Source of the DNA: JBOGJG01 sp050747825
GTDB taxonomy: Bacteria > Acidobacteriota > UBA6911 > RPQK01 > JBOGJG01
DNA: 13,674 bases
Direction of reading: 5' to 3'
Assembly (NCBI GenBank): GCA_050747825.1
Contig: JBOGJG010000368.1
Coordinates: 1 to 13,674, forward strand
Shown here: positions 6,727 to 13,280 of the stretch, one piece after another
How the letters are laid out: each line of letters begins with the position of its first letter
How positions within the stretch are numbered: the stretch's first letter is position 1
The notes under the pieces: model-generated
Databases searched by the model: none
What the model was told of the DNA's origin: nothing
Seen by the model: only the letters and a program-made list of their open reading frames with translations
Translations under genes and position numbers: made by a program

Positions 6727-8694
6727 ATGAGTAAGAATCGCCCCAAAAATCAGAGGCCCAAATCAATGAATGAGAGCGGCTCGCCAGAGCGACTGAAGAT
6801 CTGGATTATCCTCCTGGTCTTTGGGGCGGCGTTTGCGGCATACGCCAACACCCTTGAGAATGAATTCGTCTTTGACGATCAGGCGCTGATCACGCAGAAC
6901 CCCGAAGTCAAGAATCTGGACCTCCCTGAAATCCTCAGCCTCAGGGGCTATCGTCCCCTTCGCACATTGACCTACGCAATCAATTACGCCGTGGGCGGAA
7001 CCAATCCCTATGGCTATCACCTGTTCAATGTGACGCTCCATGCCCTGAACGCGGTCCTGGTTTTAGGCGTCTTCTGGACCTGGAAACGCTCGATGATAGT
7101 GGCTGGGACGGGCGCGCTTCTGTTTGCGCTTCACCCGGTACAAACCGCGGCTGTGGCTTACGTCTCAGGACGCAAAGACCAGATGGCGGTCTTCTTTGTC
7201 CTGCTGGGCTGCTACCTGTTTACGCGTTACCGCCAAACAGGTAAAAAGCATCTGTCGATTTTTTCTCTGCTTTCTTTCTGTCTGGGAGTTCTTTCCAAAG
7301 AGGTGGCGATTGTCTTTCCGGCCCTTCTTCTGGTGCTGGATGCCATTTTCTGGGCCCGGGAATCAGATGAACAGGCACGCCCGTCACTGTTCAAGAGCCT
7401 GCTTCGGGCGCTTCGGCGCTCTCCCCTATTTTATGGAGCCTTTGTGGTCCTTGGCTGCCTTGCCATCTATTACGCTGTATTTATCACCCAGGCCAGCCGC
7501 AAGGTAGGTCTCTGGGGCGGAGGTCTTGAAGCGCACTTCGGCACCAGCTTCAAGCTTTTCGTCCATTACCTCCGGCTGGCTCTTGTACCCTACGCGCTGC
7601 GGGCGGATTACAGCGCGGTTTTCCCCATCTCGCCTGGATTCTCTGAGCCTTTGACGCTGATGTCGGTCGGGGTCCTGGTCGCTTATCTCTGCCTTGCGGT
7701 GTGGCTCTTCGGGCGCGAACGGTTGGTCAGCCTGGGCATGCTGTGGTTTTTGATTGCTTTGCTGCCCGTCCTTCAAATCGTTCCTTTCCACGAGATTGCG
7801 GCTGATCATTTCCTCTACTTCCCTTTGATCGGAATGGCTCTGATCGCCGGCCGGGGAACTGAATATCTGGTCCGCTCCAGCAAATGGAGAAAACCGGTAT
7901 GGACACTGGTGGCTGCGGTTTTTTTGACCTTCACAATCGCTACGGTGGATCGGAATCGTGACTGGAAAACCCCCCAGAGTCTTTGGGAAGCGACCCTGGA
8001 AGATGCTCCTGGATCCTTCCGAGCCAATAATAATCTGGCCAGCATCTATGCCAGACAGGGAGATTGGAAGAGGGCAATAGAGCTGACCAGGAGAAGCATC
8101 CAACTGGACCCGACTCAATCCGAGCCCTGGAATAATCTCGGGACCATCTATCAGACACTGGGAAGAAAGGCCCGCCTGGATGGAGATATTCATACAGCCA
8201 TCAGTCTGAATCATGAGGGAATCGAATTCTTGAATAAAGCCGTACAACTGAACCCTCAGGATCCATTTGCTTTAAACAGTCTGGCCAGTTGTTATAAGGA
8301 GCTGGCAAACATTTGGGAGTACCAGGGATACCTGCAAGCAACTCAGAAAGCCAGGAAAAAAGCCATCGACTACTTCCTGCAGGCCCTCAGTATGCCTTCC
8401 GAGCACGAGATGATCTCTTCTATCAGTTTCAATGCAGCCATGGTTTACATAGACGCCGGACAGTACGATCAGGCCCTGCACCACCTTCAGGCTGCTCTGA
8501 ACGATCCCATGACTTTGCCCAATTTGGCCGATGCCCAATACTGGACCGGCTACTGCTACTACCGGACAAATAATCACCAGAGAGCGGCAGGGCACCTAGA
8601 AGAAGCTTTGAGGCTTGCTCCACACGCAGCCTGGGCCGCCCAAGCCAGGCACATGCTCAAAACCCTGAACCCTCAGGCCTCAGGTCCGTACTGA
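6727..8694 (+). CDS. TMTC-like multi-pass membrane glycosyltransferase with C-terminal TPRs
   Basis: A 655-residue protein with an N-terminal membrane half and a C-terminal helical-repeat half. Seen: a first membrane segment (about 24-40), then FVFDDQALI (47-55) whose acidic pair D50-D51 sits at the first extracytoplasmic loop, as in GT-C enzymes. Further landmarks are RPLRTLTYAINY (76-87), HPVQTAAVAYVSGRKDQ (136-152), LSKEVAIVFP (189-198) and PFHEIAADHFLYFPLIGM (353-370), with about nine more hydrophobic segments up to 405. From about 430 come TPR-type units: RANNNLASIYARQGDWKRAIEL, then 464-511, 565-592 (YIDAGQYDQALHHLQAAL) and 601-632. Eukaryotic TMTC1-4, with this order, are protein O-mannosyltransferases using dolichyl-phosphate mannose; bacterial relatives are poorly characterised. 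The protein probably moves a sugar from a polyprenyl-phosphate carrier outside the membrane (inference). AGGAAG sits one base before ATG 6727, while AGAGG has better spacing to ATG 6766, so the start is uncertain. Its TGA shares one base with the next ATG. Confidence 0.85.
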   Translation: MSKNRPKNQRPKSMNESGSPERLKIWIILLVFGAAFAAYANTLENEFVFDDQALITQNPEVKNLDLPEILSLRGYRPLRTLTYAINYAVGGTNPYGYHLFNVTLHALNAVLVLGVFWTWKRSMIVAGTGALLFALHPVQTAAVAYVSGRKDQMAVFFVLLGCYLFTRYRQTGKKHLSIFSLLSFCLGVLSKEVAIVFPALLLVLDAIFWARESDEQARPSLFKSLLRALRRSPLFYGAFVVLGCLAIYYAVFITQASRKVGLWGGGLEAHFGTSFKLFVHYLRLALVPYALRADYSAVFPISPGFSEPLTLMSVGVLVAYLCLAVWLFGRERLVSLGMLWFLIALLPVLQIVPFHEIAADHFLYFPLIGMALIAGRGTEYLVRSSKWRKPVWTLVAAVFLTFTIATVDRNRDWKTPQSLWEATLEDAPGSFRANNNLASIYARQGDWKRAIELTRRSIQLDPTQSEPWNNLGTIYQTLGRKARLDGDIHTAISLNHEGIEFLNKAVQLNPQDPFALNSLASCYKELANIWEYQGYLQATQKARKKAIDYFLQALSMPSEHEMISSISFNAAMVYIDAGQYDQALHHLQAALNDPMTLPNLADAQYWTGYCYYRTNNHQRAAGHLEEALRLAPHAAWAAQARHMLKTLNPQASGPY

Positions 8695-9386
8695 TGTACC
8701 GCAATAATAAGATTACGATAGTAATCCCTTGCCTTAATGAAGAGCAGGGGATTCAAAAAGTGCTGTCTCGAATTCCCGGCTTTGTCGATGAAGTCATCGT
8801 GGTTGATAACAACTCGACGGACGCGACTGCCGAGATCGCGCGTCAAATGGGGGCCCGCGTTTTGCACGAGGAAGTCCGAGGCTACGGCCGGGCCTACAAG
8901 ACCGGTCTTTTCCATGCCCAGGGAGACATCGTCGTCACCCTGGACGGGGATCACTCCTATCCGGTCGACGCGCTTTCTTATTTGATCGAAGCGCTCTTGA
9001 ACTCCAATGTGGGATTTGTGTCGGCTTCACGTTTTCCCATTCAGAATCCAAGGGCCATGGCATTTAAGAACCTCATCGGAAATAAGGCACTCAGCATCTT
9101 GATGTCCCTGCTCTACTTGCGCTGGGTGCGCGATTCCCAGTCCGGCATGTGGATTTTCTACAAGAACGCCTTGAATAAAATGGATCTGCGCAGCGATGGA
9201 ATGGCTTTTTCCGAGGAGATTAAAATCGAAGCGCTGGGCAACCGCGAAATTGGGTTTAAGGAGATCCCGATCAACTTCTCCAACCGGGCCGGCGAGATAA
9301 AGCTGAAACCGTGGCAGGACGGCTGGAATAATCTGGTGTTTCTATTGAAAAAAAGATTTACTCGCCGTCATTCGAGTGACGACTGA
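8694..9386 (+). CDS. DPM1-like GT2 glycosyltransferase, soluble form
   Basis: A 230-residue GT2 enzyme without the C-terminal membrane segments of the gene at 4605. Seen: ITIVIPCLNEE (7-17), VIVVDNNSTDAT (34-45), EVRGYGRAYKTG (60-71), the metal-binding DGD (84-86) followed by HSYP (87-90), FVSASRFP (108-115) and DSQSGMWIF (147-155). These are hallmarks of the DPM1/polyprenyl-phosphate mannosyl- or glucosyl-transferase group; the length is near that of single-domain DPM1 enzymes. It would make a polyprenyl-phosphate sugar at the cytoplasmic face (family knowledge), and the TMTC-like protein before it is a natural user of such a donor (inference). Its ATG shares one base with the stop of that gene (TGATG). 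The last five or so codons and the TGA stop lie in a 7-base repeat array, so the tail RRHSSDD is probably unconserved. The sugar is not predictable. Confidence 0.9.
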   Translation: MYRNNKITIVIPCLNEEQGIQKVLSRIPGFVDEVIVVDNNSTDATAEIARQMGARVLHEEVRGYGRAYKTGLFHAQGDIVVTLDGDHSYPVDALSYLIEALLNSNVGFVSASRFPIQNPRAMAFKNLIGNKALSILMSLLYLRWVRDSQSGMWIFYKNALNKMDLRSDGMAFSEEIKIEALGNREIGFKEIPINFSNRAGEIKLKPWQDGWNNLVFLLKKRFTRRHSSDD

Positions 9387-9396
9387 CGAGTGACGA
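9366..9396. repeat. Tandem and inverted 7-base repeat (GTGACGA type)
   Basis: Seen: three adjacent heptamers, GTGACGA (9376-9382), CTGACGA (9383-9389) and GTGACGA (9390-9396), preceded by the inverted part-copy CGTCA (9366-9370). The array holds the stop codon of the GT2 gene and a GTG that could start the methyltransferase. A single inverted copy, TCGTCAC, lies at 11941-11947 just before another GT2 gene. Function unknown. Confidence 0.7.
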
Positions 9397-9401
9397 AACG
9401 A

Positions 9402-10358
9402 ATGCCCCAAGTTGAATGCCCCATCTGTGAATATCCCTACGCGGAGCTCCGCTACCAACTAAGCGATCGATTCTTCGCAACGGCACCGGACAGGTTCAAC
9501 CTGTACCAGTGCCGAAGCTGTGGTCTATTCTTTCAAAGGCTCCAGGAACTTCCCGGCGAACTCGATCGGTTCTATCCGCCGGGGTACTGGTGGAACGGCT
9601 CCGGCAGGCTGTCGCCTCTGGAGAAGAGTTACCGGGAATGGATGATCAGGCACGATCAGCTCAAGTACGTGCTGGCTTGCCTATCCGGGCCTCAATGCCG
9701 GTTGCTGGACATCGGATGCGGCGCCGGAACCTTCGTAAAACTGGCTGCCGGCCAGGGGCTGGATGCCTTTGGATTGGAACAATCCAGAGAAGCTGCTGAG
9801 TTAGCGGCCCGGGAGCTTCCCGATAAAATCTTCCACGCTTCAGAGCAGGACTTGATCGAGCGGGCCGAAAAATTTGACCTGATCACGCTTTTTCACTGTC
9901 TGGAGCACCTCCCCCAGCCACTCGACTACCTGAAGAAAATTAAGGAGCTCCTGAATGAGAGAGGCAAGTTAATCCTGCAAGTACCTAATGTGGCCAGCTT
10001 TCAGGCCAGGCTCATGGGCCCGCGATGGTATGGCCTGGACTGTCCCCGCCACATTTTCAACTACAGTGCCTTCTCGCTGATGCTGCTTTTGGGCCGAGCC
10101 GGTTATCGGATCCACAACGTCCGCCATTTTTCCCTCAGGGACAACGCGGCCGCGCTGCTGTCCAGCCTCTTTGCTCCACTGGATCCCATGTCCCAGAAGG
10201 TCAGGCTTCTCAGGAAAAAGGGGAAATCAAATTCGCCCGGATTGGCCCTCAAGGAAGCCGTTTACTTGAGCCTCCTCCCTTTGGCCCAGATCTTTGCGCT
10301 CGTCGAAGCTGGTTTTGGCAGGGGCGGAACGGTTACAATCCATGCTTCAAAGGAGTAG
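9402..10358 (+). CDS. SAM-dependent methyltransferase with N-terminal zinc-finger-like motif
   Basis: A class I methyltransferase of 318 residues from ATG 9402. Seen: four cysteines in two CxxC pairs (C6, C9, C37, C40; CPIC and CRSCG) that look like a small zinc site. The SAM-binding motif I LLDIGCGAGTFVKLA follows (101-115), then an acidic residue ending strand 2 in GLEQS (124-128). Motif IV is FDLITLFHCLEHLPQPLDYLKKI (158-180), followed by LILQVPN and RHIFNYS (216-222). The pattern resembles the Methyltransf_23 group that is common in surface-glycan clusters. Enzymes there methylate sugars, either on the glycan end or on a nucleotide sugar; which applies here is unknown. An in-frame GTG at 9390, inside the heptamer repeat, would add MTKR. 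The ATG is preferred because the zinc motif starts close behind it and no Shine-Dalgarno supports either. The gene lies 15 bases after the DPM1-like GT2 and is probably the end of that operon segment, since ugd has its own promoter-like site. Confidence 0.88.
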   Translation: MPQVECPICEYPYAELRYQLSDRFFATAPDRFNLYQCRSCGLFFQRLQELPGELDRFYPPGYWWNGSGRLSPLEKSYREWMIRHDQLKYVLACLSGPQCRLLDIGCGAGTFVKLAAGQGLDAFGLEQSREAAELAARELPDKIFHASEQDLIERAEKFDLITLFHCLEHLPQPLDYLKKIKELLNERGKLILQVPNVASFQARLMGPRWYGLDCPRHIFNYSAFSLMLLLGRAGYRIHNVRHFSLRDNAAALLSSLFAPLDPMSQKVRLLRKKGKSNSPGLALKEAVYLSLLPLAQIFALVEAGFGRGGTVTIHASKE

Positions 10359-10391
10359 CCACAGATCGACAAAAGTGAATAAACTTATCAG

Positions 10392-10404
10392 GAAAATAAT
10401 TTTC
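10392..10404. promoter_or_regulatory. AT-rich palindrome abutting the ugd -10 box
   Basis: GAAAAT (10392-10397) and ATTTTC (10399-10404) form an exact inverted pair around one A, ending one base before the TATAAT at 10405. The position between -10 and -35 is where repressor operators often lie. AT-rich palindromes also arise by chance, so function is only a suggestion. Confidence 0.25.
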
Positions 10405-10410
10405 TATAAT
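10405..10410 (+). promoter_or_regulatory. Putative -10 box of ugd
   Basis: An exact TATAAT lies in a strongly AT-rich 63-base gap after the methyltransferase. No convincing -35 is present at 16-18 bases upstream; TTATCA (10385-10390) is too close at 14. Eleven bases separate the box from the ATG at 10422, so the predicted leader is about five bases. This suggests ugd can be transcribed separately from the upstream operon. Confidence 0.4.
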
Positions 10411-10421
10411 AGAGTTGTCAT

Positions 10422-11936
10422 ATGAAGATAAGCGTCATGGGAGCGGGTTATGTCGGACTGGTTACCGGGGCTTGCTTTGCCGAGACGGGAAACGATGTGA
10501 TCTGTGCCGACATTGATGAGGCTCGCATTGAGTCGCTTAAGCAAGCGAAACCACCGATTTATGAACCCGGCCTGGAAGAGCTGATTCGCCGCAATCTCGA
10601 GGAGCAGAGGCTCCAATTCACCACCGATATCGACTGGGCCGTCAAAAACGCATTGATTGTATTCATCGCGGTCGGAACTCCGCCCGGTGAGGATGGCGCC
10701 TCCGATTTGGGGTACGTTCTAAACGCGGCCCGCCAGATTGGGAAGGCCATGGATGGGTACAAGATCATAGCCATCAAGAGCACGGTACCAGTCGGCTCTG
10801 CCGACCTGGTTCGCCAGGAAATCGCAGCTCTCACTCGCTTCCAGTTTGACGTGGTCTCCAATCCTGAATTCCTCAAAGAAGGCGCCGCCATTGATGACTT
10901 CATGAAACCTGACCGTGTGGTTATTGGCGCCGAAGAAGTTCGGGCGGCCGAAATCATAAAGGAACTGTATGCTCCCTTTACCAGAACCGGAGCCCCCATC
11001 TATGTGATGGATCGGCGAAGCTCGGAAATGACCAAATATGCCGCCAACGCTATGCTGGCCAGCCGCATCTCATTTATGAATGAGATCGCCAACCTCTGCG
11101 AGCATGTGGGGGCGGATGTGCATTGGGTCAGGCAGGGAGTTGGATCGGACCGTCGCGTCGGCCCGTCATTTTTATTTCCCGGAGTCGGCTATGGTGGGTC
11201 CTGTTTTCCAAAAGACATCAAGGCCCTGATCGCCATTGCGAAACAGTGCAGTTATCCTCTAAAGCTGGTCACAGCCATCGAAGAGGTCAATGAGCTACAA
11301 AAGCAGGTCCTGGTTGAGAAGATTTTGAGGTTCTACTCCTCGGAACTGGCCGCCCAATTGGAAACTTCGGCTTTGCCGGGTATCGCTCAGACGGTCGCCG
11401 CGGCTTCCGAGATGGCTGTCGGAGCGAACAAGAGCGGAGATGACACCTACTTTCTATCCTTGGATAAGATACCCGAGAGCCGGATCAACAATCAGTCTCT
11501 GTACATCAAGGCTAACTCCGTAGCCGAAGCCACGGGCTACTCCGAAAATGGAAGTCCAATTGAAGGTAAAACATTCGCTTTGTGGGGCCTCTCTTTTAAA
11601 CCGCAGACGGACGATATCCGGGAAGCGCCCTCTCTGGTAGTGATCGGGCGGCTGCTGGAGTTGGGAGCGAAGATTCAGGCTTATGATCCGGAGGCCATGC
11701 AGGAAGCCAAAAAGCGACTCGGAGATCGGATTCAGTACGCCAGCAACAACTATGAAGCTCTCAGGAACGCCCATGCGCTGATCCTCTTGACCGAATGGAA
11801 TCTCTTCCGAAATCCCAACTTTCAGAAGATCAAAAGCCTGCTTAAATTTCCGGTGATCTTTGATGGCCGCAATCAATACAGCCCTCAGGAAATGAGAGAA
11901 TTGGGTTTCGTATACTTCGGCATCGGCCGGCAGTAG
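10422..11936 (+). CDS. ugd: UDP-glucose 6-dehydrogenase with an extra segment of about 70 residues
   Basis: Cytoplasmic enzyme that oxidises UDP-glucose to UDP-glucuronate with two NAD, supplying acidic sugar for surface glycans. Seen: the NAD site MGAGYVGLVTGACFAETG (6-23), acidic D30 after strand 2, IYEPGLEEL (47-55), VGTPPGEDGASDL (84-96), KSTVPVG (119-125), and SNPEFLKEGAAIDDFMKPDRVVIG (146-169). The catalytic cysteine C261 lies in GYGGSCFPKD. The UDP-binding domain carries FALWGLSFKPQTDDIREAPS (385-404) and DGRN (481-484). The whole is 504 residues, while typical bacterial Ugd is about 430-450. The excess lies between LVEKILRFYSS (297-307) and IEGKTFALWGL (380-390), which are normally joined by a short link. 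The frame is open throughout and codon quality does not obviously change, so it looks like an insertion in a working gene, not a frameshift. Only a weak AGAG precedes the ATG. UDP-glucuronate may also feed the epimerase at 3553-4551. Confidence 0.93.
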   Translation: MKISVMGAGYVGLVTGACFAETGNDVICADIDEARIESLKQAKPPIYEPGLEELIRRNLEEQRLQFTTDIDWAVKNALIVFIAVGTPPGEDGASDLGYVLNAARQIGKAMDGYKIIAIKSTVPVGSADLVRQEIAALTRFQFDVVSNPEFLKEGAAIDDFMKPDRVVIGAEEVRAAEIIKELYAPFTRTGAPIYVMDRRSSEMTKYAANAMLASRISFMNEIANLCEHVGADVHWVRQGVGSDRRVGPSFLFPGVGYGGSCFPKDIKALIAIAKQCSYPLKLVTAIEEVNELQKQVLVEKILRFYSSELAAQLETSALPGIAQTVAAASEMAVGANKSGDDTYFLSLDKIPESRINNQSLYIKANSVAEATGYSENGSPIEGKTFALWGLSFKPQTDDIREAPSLVVIGRLLELGAKIQAYDPEAMQEAKKRLGDRIQYASNNYEALRNAHALILLTEWNLFRNPNFQKIKSLLKFPVIFDGRNQYSPQEMRELGFVYFGIGRQ

Positions 11937-11953
11937 GGTGTCGTCACATCACG

Positions 11954-12985
11954 ATGACCAGCCCCCTTGTCTCCGTAATTGTGGTCAACCATAACCGGGC
12001 TGATTTGCTGCGGGAGTGTTTGCGATCGCTGCTGGCGCAGAGCTATCCAAAACTTGAAGTCTGGATCATCGACAATGGTTCCACCGACAGGAGCGCGGAG
12101 ACCGTCAAGTCCTTCACCGACAAGCGCATTCGCTTTTGCCCTCTAGGCAAGAACCTTGGTTTTGCGCGCGCTAACAACTTCGCCATCCGGCAAGCCCGCG
12201 GCCAGTTGATCGCCCTGCTCAATAACGACGCCATGGCCGCTCCTGACTGGATCGAAAAACTGGTCAGCGCCATCCGGACTTCTCCCGGCGCCGGTATGTG
12301 CGCTTCCAAGATACTTTTCCACGATACGGCCATCATAGATAAGGCAGGCCATTTGATGTATCCCGATGGCCAGAATCGAGGGCGCGGCACCGGCGAGCAA
12401 GACCTCGGACAGTATGATCAGCCGGAGGAGGGATTCTTCGCCGACGGTTGCGCGGCGCTCTATCGAAAGCAAATGCTGGAGGAGGTGGCGGGCTTTGATG
12501 AGGACTTTTTTGCCTATGGCGAAGATGCCGACCTGGGCGTTCGAGGCCAATGGCTGGGCTGGAAATGCCTGTACGTTCCCGAAGCAGTCGTTTTTCACCG
12601 CCACTCTTCAACCAGCGGGCGATTCTCGGCCCAAAAGATTTACTGGGTCGAGCGAAATCGCTTCTGGCTGGCGGTTAAGAACCTGCCGCTTCCACTGCTG
12701 ATTTTGAGTCCGCTGTGGACCCTCTATCGCTGGATTTGGAATGTGGCGGCAGCCCTGATGGGGCGCGGGGCGGCAGGCCAGTTCAGGAGAGGCGACTCCC
12801 TGTGGTCTCTGGCAGCAGCTCTATTGAAGGCCTACTGGGACGGTTTTCGCTTGCTGGGCGTCATGCTTCGAAAGCGCCGCTCGATTCGGCGCAGCCGGCG
12901 CATCAGCGATCCCGAGTTTTACCGGCTCTTGTTACGCTTTCGGATCTCGGCGCGACTGCTGGCTTTCCGGGATACGAACTTCTGA
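11954..12985 (+). CDS. GT2 family glycosyltransferase with hydrophobic C-terminal region
   Basis: A 343-residue inverting GT-A enzyme. Seen: VSVIVVNHN (6-14), VWIIDNGSTDRS (36-47), NLGFARANNFAI (67-78), NND (90-92) in ALLNND, FFADGCAALYRK (161-172), the catalytic-base pair ED (190-191) in FFAYGEDADLGVR, and FHRH (214-217). After the catalytic domain come KNLPLPLLILSPLW (242-255), further hydrophobic segments and a strongly basic tail (RKRRSIRRSRR, 306-316). The GT2 at 990-1961 has the same order of elements, so these are probable paralogues. The enzyme would add a sugar to the lipid-linked glycan (family knowledge); specificity is unknown. It starts 17 bases after ugd and is probably co-transcribed with it. 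No Shine-Dalgarno of usual spacing is seen; AGGGTG lies about 15 bases upstream. No clear hairpin terminator follows before the tRNA promoter region. Confidence 0.9.
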   Translation: MTSPLVSVIVVNHNRADLLRECLRSLLAQSYPKLEVWIIDNGSTDRSAETVKSFTDKRIRFCPLGKNLGFARANNFAIRQARGQLIALLNNDAMAAPDWIEKLVSAIRTSPGAGMCASKILFHDTAIIDKAGHLMYPDGQNRGRGTGEQDLGQYDQPEEGFFADGCAALYRKQMLEEVAGFDEDFFAYGEDADLGVRGQWLGWKCLYVPEAVVFHRHSSTSGRFSAQKIYWVERNRFWLAVKNLPLPLLILSPLWTLYRWIWNVAAALMGRGAAGQFRRGDSLWSLAAALLKAYWDGFRLLGVMLRKRRSIRRSRRISDPEFYRLLLRFRISARLLAFRDTNF

Positions 12986-13018
12986 TTTTCGCGTTCCAGC
13001 CCACTGGCTCCACCAGAT

Positions 13019-13048
13019 TTGATAACGACTGTTTTCTTATGTTATCTT
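13019..13048 (+). promoter_or_regulatory. Putative promoter of the tRNA-tuf operon
   Basis: TTGATA (13019-13024) matches five of six bases of the -35 consensus. After 18 bases, TATCTT (13043-13048) matches four of six of the -10. Transcription would begin near 13055, a few bases before the first tRNA at 13061. The 75-base gap after the GT2 gene contains nothing else I recognise. Confidence 0.5.
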
Positions 13049-13060
13049 AGGCGTTTTCCT

Positions 13061-13132
13061 GCTGGCGTAGCTCAACGGTAGAGCAACTGATTTGTAATCA
13101 GTAGGTTGGGGGTTCGATTCCCTTCGCCAGCC
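13061..13132 (+). tRNA. tRNA-Thr(TGT)
   Basis: A full cloverleaf of 72 bases is visible. The 7-bp acceptor stem pairs 13061-13067 with 13125-13131. The D arm is GCTC/GAGC. The anticodon arm is ACTGA-TTTGTAA-TCAGT with anticodon TGT at 13093-13095, and the T loop is TTCGATT. It reads ACA and other ACN codons. The first pairs G1-C72 and C2-G71 agree with ThrRS identity in E. coli. The discriminator base appears to be C, which is uncommon, and the 3' CCA is not encoded. It is the first gene of a four-tRNA run leading into tuf. Confidence 0.95.
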
Positions 13133-13143
13133 AATGCTTTTAC

Positions 13144-13228
13144 GGAGGGGTGGTCGAGCGGCTAAAGGCAACGGGCTGTAAACCCGTCGACCTTCGGGTC
13201 TACGCAGGTTCGAATCCTGCCCCCTCCA
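13144..13228 (+). tRNA. tRNA-Tyr(GTA)
   Basis: An 85-base class II tRNA. The acceptor stem pairs 13144-13150 with 13221-13227, and the discriminator is A (13228). The anticodon arm is ACGGG-CTGTAAA-CCCGT with GTA at 13178-13180. A long variable arm (13188-13203) contains the small hairpin GACC-TTC-GGTC, as expected for bacterial tRNA-Tyr. The T arm is GCAGG-TTCGAAT-CCTGC. CCA is not encoded. It lies eleven bases after tRNA-Thr(TGT). Confidence 0.96.
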
Positions 13229-13230
13229 AA

Positions 13231-13259
13231 TTGCATAGGACTGCAAAAATAAGGATAAT
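13231..13259 (+). promoter_or_regulatory. Possible internal promoter before tRNA-Gly
   Basis: TTGCAT (13231-13236) and GATAAT (13254-13259) are separated by 17 bases. The -10 matches five of six consensus bases, but the -35 matches only its TTG core. Transcription would begin near 13266, ahead of tRNA-Gly at 13281, and could add expression of tRNA-Gly, tRNA-Thr(GGT) and tuf. This rests on motif matching only. Confidence 0.35.
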
Positions 13260-13280
13260 GAGGGTTTGCTTTGTGGACGG

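Noticed and set aside
7426..8247. Leftward 273-codon open frame opposite the TMTC-like gene
   Set aside because: It is antisense to a continuous membrane/TPR protein. The translation is rich in Gln, Arg and Ser with no motif, typical of a shadow frame.
13019..13060. Prophage or island attachment site beside the tRNA run
   Set aside because: No integrase gene and no repeated tRNA 3' end are seen in the window. The tRNA-tuf order is the ordinary conserved one.
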